Origin: Pseudorhizobium banfieldiae
GTDB lineage: Bacteria; Pseudomonadota; Alphaproteobacteria; Rhizobiales; Rhizobiaceae
DNA: 64,000 nt
NCBI RefSeq assembly: GCF_000967425.1
Contig: NZ_FO082820.1
Location: 3,421,501 to 3,485,500, forward strand
Reading direction: 5' to 3'
The notes below the pieces were generated by a model, which ran no database searches, had not been told where the DNA came from, and worked only from the letters and a program-made list of their open reading frames with translations. Below are positions 9,209-18,672 of this stretch, piece by piece. Both the position numbers and the translations under genes were made by a program. Every line of letters starts with the position of its first letter. Within the stretch, counting starts at the first letter, position 1.

Positions 9209-10456
9209 ATGGAACCGGAAAAGCCGAACCGCCGCCCGAAGGCTAAGAAAGAACCGACCACGATCGACCTGACGGCGGAGGAGGCATCGGTCGCCGAGCC
9301 CATGCGCAGCAACGATTCCGATAACGGGAGCGACACTTCGACTGAGACTTCCTTCGAGGAGAAGCAGGCGGCAGAAACCGCAGCGAACTCCCCTCCACCA
9401 ACGCCGGAGAGTGCTGACTCCGAGACCTCGCCTGAGCCAATGCCGACGGAACCCCAGCCGGAGCCGATAGCGGCGCCGGAGGATACAGTGGCCCAGGAGG
9501 AAGAGCCCGCACCGCCGGCGCGATCCTCGGGCCCATCGGCTTCAACCCTCGTCGCAGCCGGTATTTTTGGTGGCATCGTCGCGCTCGCCCTCGCCGGTAG
9601 CATGCAGTATGCCGGCTATCTCCCCGCCGCAGCACCGTCGCAGGATTCGAGCACGGATATTCAGGCAATGCGCCAGGAAGTCGAAGCCCTTCGTCAGGCG
9701 CCGGCTTCAGCTCCTGCTCCCGATCCGGAACTCGCTTCTCGTGTGGACGCCCTCGAGACGGCAGTTGCGCAACGCGCCGGCGACAGCGGACTCGAGGAAA
9801 GGCTTGCCTCGCTGGAGCAGCAGTTGCAGTCGGTCCAGAGCGCTTCCCAGGGGACTGCCTCGGAGAATTCTGCGCGCCTGGACGAGTTGCAGGGTCGTCT
9901 CGACACAGCCGAGGCAAAGCTGAATGAGCCGGGAGCGGAGGAAGCCGCGGCACGCGCCATTGCTGCTGCCGCCCTGAAGGCTGCCGTCGACCGCGGCGGC
10001 GCATTCGCGGGCGAACTCGACACCTTCGCCGCCGTCACGCCCGATCCCCAGGTCGCAGACCAGCTCCGCTCCTATGCCGAGGACGGCGTTCCCACCCACG
10101 CTCAGTTGGTGGAACGGTTCGCCTCGGCAAGGGAGGCGATTCTGGATGCCGTTTCCGCGCCACAGGAAGGCCAGGGCATAACCAGCCGGCTGATGTCGAG
10201 TGCGCTGTCCGTCGTCAAGGTCCGCCGGACGGGCGATACACAGGGTGACAACCCGGAGGCTATCGTCTCCCGGATGGAAAATGCGCTTCAGTCGGGCGAT
10301 CTTTCCGCTGCGGCAACCGAATGGAACGCCCTGCCGCAAGAGGCCAAGGATGCGTCGGGCGAATTCAAGCAGGCGCTGGATGCTCGCATGACCGTCGACG
10401 GGCTCATTGGCGACGCTCTTACCCGCGCCGTCAGCGAAACCGGCGCACAGAACTGA
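9209..10456 (+). CDS. Mitofilin/Mic60-family inner membrane protein
   Basis: A 415-residue membrane protein of the mitofilin family, the alphaproteobacterial relatives of mitochondrial Mic60. Layout: an acidic, Pro/Glu/Ser-rich N-terminal region (1-110), one membrane segment (about 112-134, TLVAAGIFGGIVALALAGSM), a coiled coil (about 145-260, with regular Leu/Glu/Gln spacing), and a C-terminal helical domain containing FAAVTPDPQVADQLRSYAEDGVPTHAQL. The ATG at 9209 is preferred, with GAGG upstream, over a TTG six codons earlier. It lies between hemD and hemY, its usual neighbourhood in alphaproteobacteria. It is thought to shape the inner membrane and contact outer-membrane assembly factors. 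Confidence 0.85.
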   Translation: MEPEKPNRRPKAKKEPTTIDLTAEEASVAEPMRSNDSDNGSDTSTETSFEEKQAAETAANSPPPTPESADSETSPEPMPTEPQPEPIAAPEDTVAQEEEPAPPARSSGPSASTLVAAGIFGGIVALALAGSMQYAGYLPAAAPSQDSSTDIQAMRQEVEALRQAPASAPAPDPELASRVDALETAVAQRAGDSGLEERLASLEQQLQSVQSASQGTASENSARLDELQGRLDTAEAKLNEPGAEEAAARAIAAAALKAAVDRGGAFAGELDTFAAVTPDPQVADQLRSYAEDGVPTHAQLVERFASAREAILDAVSAPQEGQGITSRLMSSALSVVKVRRTGDTQGDNPEAIVSRMENALQSGDLSAAATEWNALPQEAKDASGEFKQALDARMTVDGLIGDALTRAVSETGAQN

Positions 10457-10467
10457 GGAATGGCAGA

Positions 10468-12117
10468 ATGATCAGATTATTTGCGTTCATCATTGTCGTC
10501 CTCGCCCTCGGCTGGGGCTTCGCCTGGCTGGCGGACCGCCCTGGCCTGATTGCGATCACCTGGCAGGATTACCTGATCGAAACGAGCCTGATGGTCGCGG
10601 CGACCGCCGTCGCCGCCTTGATTGCGGCGCTCATGATTCTCTGGTGGCTGGTTCAACTCATCTGGACTTCTCCCCATTCCGTGCGTCGTTTTTTCCGCGC
10701 CCGCAAGCGTGACAGGGGCTATCAGGCACTCTCCACCGGGCTGATCGCCGCCGGCGCCGGCAATGCCATTCTTGCTCGGAAGATGAGCCTGCGCGCCCAG
10801 GGCCTGCTGCGCGCTGACCAGGAGCCGCTGCTCCACCTCCTCGACGCCCAGGCCGCCCTGATCGAGGGGCGCCACGACGATGCGCGCCGGCGCTTCGAAC
10901 GTATGGCCGAAGACCCCGAGACGCGCGAACTCGGCCTCCGAGGCCTGTATGTTGAAGCGCGCCGCGCCGGAGCCGACGAAGCGGCCCGGCAATATGCTGA
11001 ACGCGCCGCCGAACACGCGCCCTATCTCCCTTGGGCGGCAGAGGCGACCCTGGAAGCCCGCTGTCGGGAGGGCCGGTGGGACGAAGCCATCCGCCTGCTG
11101 GAACAGCAGCGCATAGCCAATGTCATCGACCGGAAGCAGGCAGATCGCTGGAAGGCCGTCCTCCTGACCGCAAAGGCCGGCGAGCGGCTGGAAGCCGACC
11201 CCAAGGGCGCCCGCGACGACGCTCTGGCGGCGCTGAAGCTAGCCAAGGATCTGGTCCCCGCCGCCATCATCGCGGCCAAGGCCTATCTGCGCGAAGACAA
11301 TATCCGTCGAGCCGCATCCGTGCTTGAAGGGGTGTGGAAGGTATCGCCGCATCCGGAGATTGCCAGAACCTATGTCCGGGCCAGAAGCGGTGACAGCGCG
11401 GTCGACCGCCTGAAGCGGGCCGAGAAGCTTGAATCGGCCCGTCCCAACAATGTCGAATCCCTGGTCGCCGTCGCCGAAGCCGCCCTCGATGCGCGGGAGC
11501 TGAAGCGGGCCCGGGAGAAAGCCGAAGCGGCTTCCCGCATGAGCTCCCGGGAGAGCATCTATCTGCTGCTGGCCGACATCGAGGAAGCTGATACCGGAGA
11601 TCAGGGCCGCATCCGCCACTGGATGGCACAGGCGCTTCGGGCTCCGCGCGATCCGGCTTGGGTGGCCGACGGTCTCGTATCCGAGCACTGGCTGCCGATG
11701 TCGCCCGTTTCCGGCCGCATCGATGCGTTCGAGTGGAAAGTGCCCTTCGGACAACTCGAAGGTTCTGTCGAAGAAGGCGATCTCGCCGGCAGGGCAATTG
11801 CGGAACTGCCGCCGGTGACCTCGGAGCCCGAGCCGGAGCCGGAACCCGAGCAGAAGCAATCGGACACGATGATGGACGTGACACCCGCAGCGCCTGCAGA
11901 GCCTGAAACGGCGAACGCGCCTGCCGATACCGCGACGGACAGCAAGCACGACGAAAACCGCGTCATCGCGCTTGCTGCAGGCGCGGAACAGAAGGCGCCG
12001 CCGGCAAGGAAGGAAGAGGCGGAGCCGGACCCGTTCTTCGGCCGACCGCCGGATGATCCGGGCGTCAAGGATCCGTCCGCATCATCGCACCCCGCCAATC
12101 GCCTCCGGCTGTTCTGA
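10468..12117 (+). CDS. hemY: HemY-family membrane TPR protein
   Basis: A 549-residue protein with the HemY_N domain: two N-terminal membrane segments (about 2-22 and 40-65, the second followed by the basic RRFFRARKRDRGYQALSTGL), then TPR-like helical repeats in the periplasm (AGNAILARKMSLRAQGLL onward to about residue 420). The C-terminal tail is low-complexity and acidic (repeated Glu-Pro from about 450). The exact role of proteobacterial HemY of this type is not proven; it is distinct from protoporphyrinogen oxidase HemY of Gram-positives. The start ATG at 10468 lies 11 bp after the Mic60-like gene. Confidence 0.9.
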   Translation: MIRLFAFIIVVLALGWGFAWLADRPGLIAITWQDYLIETSLMVAATAVAALIAALMILWWLVQLIWTSPHSVRRFFRARKRDRGYQALSTGLIAAGAGNAILARKMSLRAQGLLRADQEPLLHLLDAQAALIEGRHDDARRRFERMAEDPETRELGLRGLYVEARRAGADEAARQYAERAAEHAPYLPWAAEATLEARCREGRWDEAIRLLEQQRIANVIDRKQADRWKAVLLTAKAGERLEADPKGARDDALAALKLAKDLVPAAIIAAKAYLREDNIRRAASVLEGVWKVSPHPEIARTYVRARSGDSAVDRLKRAEKLESARPNNVESLVAVAEAALDARELKRAREKAEAASRMSSRESIYLLLADIEEADTGDQGRIRHWMAQALRAPRDPAWVADGLVSEHWLPMSPVSGRIDAFEWKVPFGQLEGSVEEGDLAGRAIAELPPVTSEPEPEPEPEQKQSDTMMDVTPAAPAEPETANAPADTATDSKHDENRVIALAAGAEQKAPPARKEEAEPDPFFGRPPDDPGVKDPSASSHPANRLRLF

Positions 12118-12128
12118 GAGGCCGGCCG

Positions 12129-12593
12129 ATGTTCGAGCGCTTCCAGGCCTTCATCCAGAATCTTGCCGCCCGTGAACCGGAGCGCGCATTCGCGCCGGGG
12201 GACCCGCGCGTTGCATTTGCAGGCCTCTGTTTTCAGGTCATGGAAGCGGACGGAACCGTCTCGGAGGAGGAGCAAAGACACCTGCGCGACCTGCTCCGGG
12301 AGCGCTACGACCTCACCGAAGAGCAACTGACCGAACTGATGGATGCCGGGCGTGACGCAGGGCAGGAGGCGGTGGACTACTACCGCTTCACCTCCGACCT
12401 CGGCCGGCACCTCGACCCCGACCAGCGCGTCGAGCTCCTGGGCGTGCTTTGGGACCTCGTTCACGCCGATGGCAAGCGAAGCGAGATGGAGGACCACGTG
12501 ATTTGGCGGATTGCCGACCTGCTCGGCGTCTCCCCCCGCGATCGCGTTCTGCAGCGACAGGGGGCCGAGGCGCGATCCGAGCCTGAGGCATGA
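12129..12593 (+). CDS. TerB/DjlA-type domain protein
   Basis: A 154-residue all-helical protein of the TerB-like group. The acidic metal-site pattern typical of the fold is seen twice: VMEADGTVSEEEQRHL near residue 40 and LVHADGKRSEMEDHVIWRIADLLG near residue 115. No tellurite-resistance genes are nearby, so the domain name should not be taken as a function. It starts 11 bp after hemY and its end overlaps the start of the amidotransferase gene (ATGATG at the stop), so it is co-transcribed with both. Confidence 0.82.
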   Translation: MFERFQAFIQNLAAREPERAFAPGDPRVAFAGLCFQVMEADGTVSEEEQRHLRDLLRERYDLTEEQLTELMDAGRDAGQEAVDYYRFTSDLGRHLDPDQRVELLGVLWDLVHADGKRSEMEDHVIWRIADLLGVSPRDRVLQRQGAEARSEPEA

Positions 12594-13387
12594 TGCCCAA
12601 GAGCAGGCCGTCCATCCCCAGCAAGCCACCCGGTGCGCAGCGGAAGCTTCCCGTACTGGTCGTGTTGCACCAGGAGAATTCCTCGTCAGGTCGCGTGGGG
12701 CAGATGCTGGTCGAGAAGGGCTTTCCGCTCGACATCCGCCGGCCCGTCCTCGGTGATCCGCTGCCGGAGACACTTGCCGGGCATTCCGGCGCCGTCATCT
12801 TCGGCGGCCCGATGAGCGCCAATGATCCCGAACCCTACATCCGCAAGGAAACGGACTGGATCGGAGTGCCGCTGAAGGAAAACAAGCCTTTCCTCGGCAT
12901 CTGCCTCGGCGCGCAGATGATGGTTCGCCATCTCGGGGGAACGGTCGCGGCACACAAGGACGACCTGGCCGAAATCGGCTGGTATCCTCTCCGGGCGACG
13001 GAGCATGGCAGGCTGCTCATGCCGCACTGGCCGCAGATGGTCTATCACTTCCATAGGGAAGGCTTCAGCCTGCCCCACGGCGCGCAACGCCTTGCGGAAG
13101 GCGATGCCTATCCCAACCAGGCGATCCGCTATGGCGACAATGCGTGGGGCGTGCAGTTTCACGCCGAACTGACGCGCGCCATGATGCAGCGCTGGGTGGT
13201 GCGCGGCGAGCACCGCTTCATCATGCCGAATGCGCAGAAAGGAAGCGAGCATCTCGAGGGGCGGATGATCTTTGATGCGCCGCTCAGGCAGTGGCTCTGG
13301 CACTTCCTCGATCTGATCTTTGAACGCGATGCAGCGTCGACGTCCGGAGCGAGGCCGGTTCCGGATGGTCCTCGAGCCGCCTCATAG
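12590..13387 (+). CDS. Class I glutamine amidotransferase (GMP synthase-like domain)
   Basis: A 265-residue stand-alone amidotransferase domain. The triad is intact: Cys105 in GICLGAQMM, His191 and Glu193 in VQFHAEL. The VIFGGPMSAND oxyanion-side loop is also present. It resembles the GuaA-like domain family used by gamma-glutamyl hydrolases of diverse substrates; no acceptor enzyme is adjacent, so the substrate is unknown. It overlaps the TerB-like gene by 4 bp and is the last gene of the hemC-to-amidotransferase run, ending 20 bp from the convergent MFS gene. Confidence 0.85.
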   Translation: MMPKSRPSIPSKPPGAQRKLPVLVVLHQENSSSGRVGQMLVEKGFPLDIRRPVLGDPLPETLAGHSGAVIFGGPMSANDPEPYIRKETDWIGVPLKENKPFLGICLGAQMMVRHLGGTVAAHKDDLAEIGWYPLRATEHGRLLMPHWPQMVYHFHREGFSLPHGAQRLAEGDAYPNQAIRYGDNAWGVQFHAELTRAMMQRWVVRGEHRFIMPNAQKGSEHLEGRMIFDAPLRQWLWHFLDLIFERDAASTSGARPVPDGPRAAS

Positions 13388-13407
13388 CAGAATGAACAGC
13401 TGAAGCC

Positions 13408-14643
13408 CTAGCGATCCGGTGCGTCCAGGCTGTCGATCCGGCGCAACTGGGGGAACTTCATGGCCCACATCCACGCCACGGCAAGCGTACCGGCACCGCC
13501 GATGACGACGGCGGGCACGGCCCCGATGATGGACGCCATGGTGCCGGCGCGGAACTCGCCGAGTTCGTTCGATGCGCCGACAAACACCATGTTCACGGCA
13601 TTGACCCGCCCGCGGACCTCGTCCGGAGTCCAGAGCACGATCAGCGTTTCGCGGACGTAGACCGAGATCATGTCCGATGCGCCCATCAGCATAAGTGCCG
13701 CGATGGACAGCCATGCCGTCTGCGACAGGCCGAACACGATCGTCCCGGCACCGAACAGGGCAACGCCGATGAACATTGCCGTGCCGGCATGGCTCCGGAT
13801 GGGGTAGAAGGCAAGCCAGAGGGCGACGGCGACGGCCCCGATGCCGGGTGCCGCACGCAGCAGTCCCAGACCCCAGGGACCGAGCACCAGGATGTCACGC
13901 GCGAAGATCGGCATCAGTGCCACGGCACCCCCGAGCAGCACCGCGAACAGGTCGAGCGAGATGGCGCCGAGTACCACCTTTTCCCGGCTGATGAAGTGGA
14001 AGCCGGCGAGGATCTCGCTCCAGCTCACCGTCTTCGATCCCGTCCGCTGCGCCGGCTTCGGGATCAGGATCACGAGGATCACCGCCAGCACCATCATCCC
14101 GAGCGCGACGGAATAGGCGGCGGTCGCACTGAGGCCGTAGAGAAGGCCTCCGGCCACCGGCCCGACAATGGATGCGGTCTGCCAGGAGGACGAGTTCCAG
14201 GCGATGGCGTTGGCGAGATCCCGCTCCGGCACAAGGTTAGGCGCCAGCGACTGCACCGCCGGTCCCATGAAGGCGCGCTCTATGCCGAAGACAGTAAGGA
14301 TCAGGAAGACCACCCACGGGATGAAGAGACCGGCATTGGTGAGAAAGAGAAGGGCAAGGGCACAGGCAGCTCCCACCGCGAGACAGATGGCGACAATGGC
14401 GCGTCGGTTATAACGATCTGCGACGGAGCCCGTCACCAGGATCAACAGCAGCGAAGGCAGGAACTGGAACAGGCCGATCAGCCCGAGGTAGAGTGCGCTG
14501 CCGGTCTCGTCATACATCTGCCAGCCAACCGAGACACTGATAATCTGGATCGCGAAGGCAGCAAGGAAACGGGCGGTGAAGAAGCGGGCATAGGATGCAT
14601 GCCGAAAGGCTGCGAACCGGTCACCAGGTATTGAAGCGGACAT
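13408..14643 (-). CDS. MFS transporter (EntS/MFS_3 type)
   Basis: A 411-residue, about 12-segment major facilitator protein. The start motif FRHASYARFFTARFLAAFAIQIISVSVGWQMYDETGSALYLGLIGLFQFLP is typical of the enterobactin-exporter-like MFS_3 family, and ADRYNRRAIV is the loop 2-3 motif. The substrate cannot be read from sequence; no siderophore genes are nearby. The ATG at 14643 (MSASIPGDRF) is chosen; an upstream GTG at 14682 is possible. It is transcribed alone, convergent with the amidotransferase. Confidence 0.85.
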   Translation of the reverse strand: MSASIPGDRFAAFRHASYARFFTARFLAAFAIQIISVSVGWQMYDETGSALYLGLIGLFQFLPSLLLILVTGSVADRYNRRAIVAICLAVGAACALALLFLTNAGLFIPWVVFLILTVFGIERAFMGPAVQSLAPNLVPERDLANAIAWNSSSWQTASIVGPVAGGLLYGLSATAAYSVALGMMVLAVILVILIPKPAQRTGSKTVSWSEILAGFHFISREKVVLGAISLDLFAVLLGGAVALMPIFARDILVLGPWGLGLLRAAPGIGAVAVALWLAFYPIRSHAGTAMFIGVALFGAGTIVFGLSQTAWLSIAALMLMGASDMISVYVRETLIVLWTPDEVRGRVNAVNMVFVGASNELGEFRAGTMASIIGAVPAVVIGGAGTLAVAWMWAMKFPQLRRIDSLDAPDR

Positions 14644-14775
14644 TGCGATGAGGCTTTCCAGAGGTGAGCACTGTCCGGACACCCGTTAAACATGATTCGG
14701 ATGCCCCGCCGGCGCGGCACTTGCTCGTTAGTCCCCCAATGTCTACATGTCTGTCAACTCGAAATGGAGACCTGA

Positions 14776-15066
14776 ATGCTCGCGCTGTTTCAGACGATTG
14801 ACCTGGCCTTGAACCTCTATACCTGGATCTTGATTGGCAGCGCCATTTTCTCCTGGCTCTATGCCTTCAACGTCATCAATTCCAGCAACCAGTTCGTCAA
14901 CGCCATCGGCACCTTCCTTTATAACGTGACGGAACCGGTGCTGCGTCCGATCCGCCGCGTCATGCCGGATCTGGGTGGTATCGACATCTCACCGATCATC
15001 GTCCTTCTGCTCATCTTCTTCCTGCGTTCGCTGCTATGGACGAGCATCTACCCGATGGTGGCTTGA
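14776..15066 (+). CDS. YggT-family membrane protein
   Basis: A 96-residue protein with two hydrophobic segments (residues 15-35 and 74-92) separated by the family signature [32 protein letters not shown]. YggT proteins are linked to cell-envelope or division functions without a proven mechanism. A GGAG sequence precedes the ATG at 14776. The gene overlaps or abuts the DUF167 gene downstream, the usual pairing. Confidence 0.92.
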   Translation: MLALFQTIDLALNLYTWILIGSAIFSWLYAFNVINSSNQFVNAIGTFLYNVTEPVLRPIRRVMPDLGGIDISPIIVLLLIFFLRSLLWTSIYPMVA

Positions 15067-15377
15067 ACCTGCCCTACAGCCGGCATGACGACCATCTTCG
15101 CCTCTCTGTCCGACTGACGCCGGGAGGTGGACGCAACAGCATAGACGGCGCAGAAACAGCCGATGACGGAACGGTTTTCCTCAAGGCTCGCGTATCCGCC
15201 GTTGCCGAAGGCGGCAAGGCCAACAAGGCGCTGGTCGAACTGCTCGCCAAATCGCTTCGTCTGCCGAAAAGTTCCTTCTCAATCCTCAGTGGCGAAACCG
15301 CCCGAAAGAAAATCCTCCGGATCGATGGCGACCCGGAGGATTTGGCAACACGCCTGAGGACCCTGATTGGGGCCTGA
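15036..15377 (+). CDS. DUF167 (YggU) family protein
   Basis: A small DUF167 protein. The family core is seen as [64 protein letters not shown]. The start is uncertain: the ATG at 15036 overlaps yggT by 31 bp and has no clear ribosome site, while a TTG at 15063 would overlap the yggT stop as TTGA. With the ATG the protein has 113 residues. Its molecular role is unknown. It is convergent with ppa, with one base between the two stop codons. Confidence 0.88.
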   Translation: MDEHLPDGGLNLPYSRHDDHLRLSVRLTPGGGRNSIDGAETADDGTVFLKARVSAVAEGGKANKALVELLAKSLRLPKSSFSILSGETARKKILRIDGDPEDLATRLRTLIGA

Positions 15378-15378
15378 T

Positions 15379-15912
15379 TTATTTCTTGGTCTGGAAGCGC
15401 TCGATTGCCTCGACGATCAGCTGCTTGGCGACCGAAACATCCTGCCAACCACCGATCTTGACCCATTTGCCGGGCTCAAGATCCTTGTAGTGTTCGAAAA
15501 AGTGTTCGATCTGCTTGAGGGTGATGTCCGGCAGGTCGCTGTAGTTTTCGATCTTGTCGTAGCGGCGGGTCAGCTTCGGCACCGGGACAGCGATGATCTT
15601 CTCGTCCTTGCCGCCATCGTCTTCCATCACCATGACGCCGATGGGGCGGACGTTGATGACGCAGCCGGGAATGAGCGGGCGCGTATTGCAGATGAGCACG
15701 TCGATCGGGTCGCCATCTTCGGACAGCGTATGGGGCACGAAGCCGTAGTTCCCCGGATAGGTCATCGGGGTGTAGAGGAAGCGATCGACGACCAGTGCGC
15801 CGGCGTCCTTGTCCATTTCATACTTGATGGGATGGCCGCCCACTGGCACTTCGACGATGACATTGACGTCATCAGGCGGGTTCTTCCCTACGGAAATTGC
15901 ATCGATACGCAT
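15379..15912 (-). CDS. ppa: Inorganic pyrophosphatase
   Basis: A cytoplasmic family I soluble pyrophosphatase of 177 residues that hydrolyses PPi from biosynthetic reactions. The signature [10 protein letters not shown] carries the metal-binding aspartates, and [34 protein letters not shown] is the conserved N-terminal half. Catalytic Tyr/Lys residues are seen in [13 protein letters not shown]. It is a monocistronic minus-strand gene. Confidence 0.97.
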   Translation of the reverse strand: MRIDAISVGKNPPDDVNVIVEVPVGGHPIKYEMDKDAGALVVDRFLYTPMTYPGNYGFVPHTLSEDGDPIDVLICNTRPLIPGCVINVRPIGVMVMEDDGGKDEKIIAVPVPKLTRRYDKIENYSDLPDITLKQIEHFFEHYKDLEPGKWVKIGGWQDVSVAKQLIVEAIERFQTKK

Positions 15913-16014
15913 TCTTCTCCCCGGGTGAGGTATGACGATGCGCCTCGATACTGGGTATTATGCTGCAAGGCAACAAGGCTTTGGTCTCGGGGAGAAACGC
16001 TTACGCGCTCCCAG

Positions 16015-16524
16015 TCAACGCGGCCAGACGAACCCGATCTTGCGCAGTGACGTCCCGCCGAAATCCTCCATGCCCTCCACCATGTCGAGCCCACCATGGC
16101 GGCGGAAGAAGCGCGCGGCATGTTCGCTGTCTTCAAGGCACCAGACTACCAGACCGTCGCAGCCCAGCGATTTGAGGAGACGCCGGCTTTCGCCGAACAA
16201 GCGACGGCCGAGGCCTATTCCCTGGAATTCCGGGCGCAGGTAGATCTCGTAGACCTCGCCGTCGTAGGGGAGCGCTTTCGCACGGTTGAGCCCTATCGTG
16301 GCATAGCCGGCAATCGTTCCGGCGACTTCGAGCACGAGAAGTGTCGCAGGCCCACGTGTCGCCTTGCGCCACCAGGCCTCGCCCCGGCGCTCCAGCATCT
16401 GGATCAGCGGCTTGTGCGGAATGAGGCCAGCATAGGCCTGGTTCCACGAGACGCGGTGCGCGTCGGCTATCGCGCACGCATCTTGCGGCTCCGCTCGCCG
16501 CACATCGATCGACAACGTCTTCAT
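16015..16524 (-). CDS. GNAT-family N-acetyltransferase
   Basis: A 169-residue GNAT enzyme. The acetyl-CoA site is in YEIYLRPEFQGIGLGRRLFGESRRLL (motif A, Q-G-I-G-L-G), followed by LVVWCLEDSEHAARFFRRHGG (motif B). RRAEPQDACAIADAHRVSW is the usual N-terminal strand and helix. The substrate is unknown and no neighbour suggests one. It is transcribed from its own promoter in the gap after typA. Confidence 0.88.
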   Translation of the reverse strand: MKTLSIDVRRAEPQDACAIADAHRVSWNQAYAGLIPHKPLIQMLERRGEAWWRKATRGPATLLVLEVAGTIAGYATIGLNRAKALPYDGEVYEIYLRPEFQGIGLGRRLFGESRRLLKSLGCDGLVVWCLEDSEHAARFFRRHGGLDMVEGMEDFGGTSLRKIGFVWPR

Positions 16525-16665
16525 AACGCCACTCTGGACCCGATCATCGGGCTTCGCGAGATATGATAAAGCGTCAGAACGGCTGTCCCCAGCATTGGTT
16601 CTGGCGCCTTCGAGACGAAGTTAACGCTTTTTTTACGATGGGAACAAGGGTGTGCGGGATTAAGA

Positions 16666-16697
16666 CACAAAAAGAAAACCCGGCGGATCGCCGGGTT
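16666..16697 (-). terminator. Rho-independent terminator of typA
   Basis: On the minus strand, downstream of the typA stop, a perfect 9-bp stem (16677-16685 with 16689-16697, three-base loop) is followed by a T-rich run. It is a textbook intrinsic terminator. Confidence 0.85.
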
Positions 16698-16713
16698 CTC
16701 GAAGGTCGATGTC

Positions 16714-18537
16714 TTAGCCGGCCAGTTTGGCCTTCTCGAAGCGCTTGCGATCGTTCGGATCGAGATAGAGCTTGCGAAGCCGGATGGACTTCGGCGTCAC
16801 CTCCACCAACTCGTCGTCCTGAATCCACGAAAGAGCGCGCTCCAGCGTGAACTTGATCGGCGGCGTGAGCTTCACCGCGTCGTCCTTGCCGGCGGCGCGG
16901 ATGTTGGTGAGCTTCTTGCCCTTCAGCACGTTCACGTCGAGATCATTATCACGGCTGTGGATGCCGATGATCATGCCTTCGTAGACCTTCTCGCCGGCGT
17001 CAATGATCATCGGGCCGCGGTCCTCGAGGTTGAACAGCGCATAGGCAACGGCTTCGCCGGATTCATTGGAGAGCAGCACGCCGTTCACACGACCACCGAT
17101 CTCGCCCTTGTACGGCTGGTACTCGTGGAACAGCCGGTTCATGACGGCGGTGCCACGGGTGTCGGTCAGGAGTTCCGACTGGTAGCCGATCAGGCCGCGG
17201 GTCGGGGCATAGAAGCGCAGGCGAACGCGGTTGCCGCCCGACGGACGAAGCTCGACCATCTCGGCCTTTCGCTCCGACATCTTCTGGACGACGACTCCGG
17301 AATGCTCCTCGTCCACGTCGATGACAACTTCCTCGACCGGCTCCATCATCTGGCCAGTCGCTTCGTCCTTGTGCATGACGACGCGCGGACGCGACACGGC
17401 AAGCTCGAAGCCCTCGCGGCGCATGTTTTCGATCAGAACGGCAAGCTGAAGCTCACCCCGTCCGGAGACATAGAAGGAGTCCTTGTCGGCCGACTCCTCG
17501 ATCTTCAGCGCGACATTGCCTTCCGCTTCCTTGTACAGGCGATCACGGATGACGCGGCTCGTCACCTTGTCGCCTTCGGTGCCGGCAAGCGGGCTGTCGT
17601 TGACGATGAAGGACATGGTCACGGTCGGCGGGTCGATCGGCTGTGCAGCCATCGGCTCCGTGACGGACGGATCGCAGAAGGTATCGGCAACGGTGCCCTT
17701 GGAGAGGCCAGCGATCGCGACGATATCGCCGGCATGGGCCTCCTCTATCGGCTGGCGCTCGATGCCGCGGAAGGCCAGAATTTTCGAGATACGGCCGCTT
17801 TCGATCAGTCTGCCGTCCTGGCCGAGAACCTTCACCGCCTGGTTCGGCTTGATCGAACCGGAAGCGATACGGCCGGTAATGATGCGGCCCAGGAAGTTGT
17901 TGGCTTCCAGGATGGTACCGATCATCCGGAACGGGCCTTCCTCGACGGTCGGCTCGGGAACGTGCTTCAACACGAGGTCGAGCAGCGGCGCCATACCTTC
18001 GTCCTGCGGGCCTTCCGGATTGACGTTCATCCAGCCGTTGCGGCCCGAGCCGTAGAGGATCGGGAAGTCGAGCTGCTCGTCAGTCGCGTCAAGGTTGGCG
18101 AAGAGGTCGAAGACTTCGTTCAGCACTTCCTCGTGACGACCATCCGGGCGGTCGATCTTGTTGATGGCCACGATCGGCTTCAGGCCGACCTTGAGCGCCT
18201 TGCCGACGACGAACTTGGTCTGCGGCATCGGGCCTTCGGACGCGTCGACGAGAACGATCGCGCCATCCACCATCGAAAGGATACGCTCGACCTCCCCGCC
18301 AAAGTCGGCGTGGCCGGGGGTGTCGACGATGTTGATGCGGTGACCCTTCCAATCGATGGAAGTCGCCTTCGCAAGGATCGTGATACCGCGTTCTTTCTCG
18401 ATGTCGTTGGAATCCATGACGCGTTCCATGACGCGCTGGTTCTCTCGGAAGGTGCCCGACTGCTTCAGCAGCTCGTCAACAAGCGTCGTCTTTCCATGGT
18501 CAACGTGCGCGATAATCGCGATGTTGCGGATTGCCAT
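16714..18537 (-). CDS. typA: Ribosome-associated translational GTPase TypA/BipA
   Basis: TypA/BipA is an EF-G-like GTPase of 607 residues that binds the ribosome and helps 50S assembly and stress adaptation. The P-loop HVDHGKTTL is at residues 11-19, then RGITI (switch I), [11 protein letters not shown] (G3) and NKIDR (G4). The C-terminal BipA-specific domain ends [17 protein letters not shown]. It is monocistronic, with a terminator just downstream and palindromic sequence upstream. Confidence 0.97.
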   Translation of the reverse strand: MAIRNIAIIAHVDHGKTTLVDELLKQSGTFRENQRVMERVMDSNDIEKERGITILAKATSIDWKGHRINIVDTPGHADFGGEVERILSMVDGAIVLVDASEGPMPQTKFVVGKALKVGLKPIVAINKIDRPDGRHEEVLNEVFDLFANLDATDEQLDFPILYGSGRNGWMNVNPEGPQDEGMAPLLDLVLKHVPEPTVEEGPFRMIGTILEANNFLGRIITGRIASGSIKPNQAVKVLGQDGRLIESGRISKILAFRGIERQPIEEAHAGDIVAIAGLSKGTVADTFCDPSVTEPMAAQPIDPPTVTMSFIVNDSPLAGTEGDKVTSRVIRDRLYKEAEGNVALKIEESADKDSFYVSGRGELQLAVLIENMRREGFELAVSRPRVVMHKDEATGQMMEPVEEVVIDVDEEHSGVVVQKMSERKAEMVELRPSGGNRVRLRFYAPTRGLIGYQSELLTDTRGTAVMNRLFHEYQPYKGEIGGRVNGVLLSNESGEAVAYALFNLEDRGPMIIDAGEKVYEGMIIGIHSRDNDLDVNVLKGKKLTNIRAAGKDDAVKLTPPIKFTLERALSWIQDDELVEVTPKSIRLRKLYLDPNDRKRFEKAKLAG

Positions 18538-18580
18538 ATAGTATATCTCTGAGTTGGGGGGCGCTACTTGTGGGAGGAGA

Positions 18581-18632
18581 GCGCCAATTTCGTTGGCGCC
18601 TCATACCTCGTTTTTCGCAATTGCGAAAGAGG
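18581..18632. repeat. Adjacent palindromes between typA and the M3 peptidase gene
   Basis: Two inverted repeats lie side by side: a 7-bp stem with five-base loop (18581-18587 with 18593-18599), and a perfect 16-bp palindrome (18613-18628) flanked by further pairing CCTC/GAGG (18606-18609 with 18629-18632). They could terminate the peptidase gene or act as an operator or leader structure for typA. Neither has a good T-run on the minus strand, so a plain terminator reading is weak. Confidence 0.5.
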
Positions 18633-18672
18633 GGAGCCCCTATTCTTCCGGAACAGCAGTCATGCACTTGCG

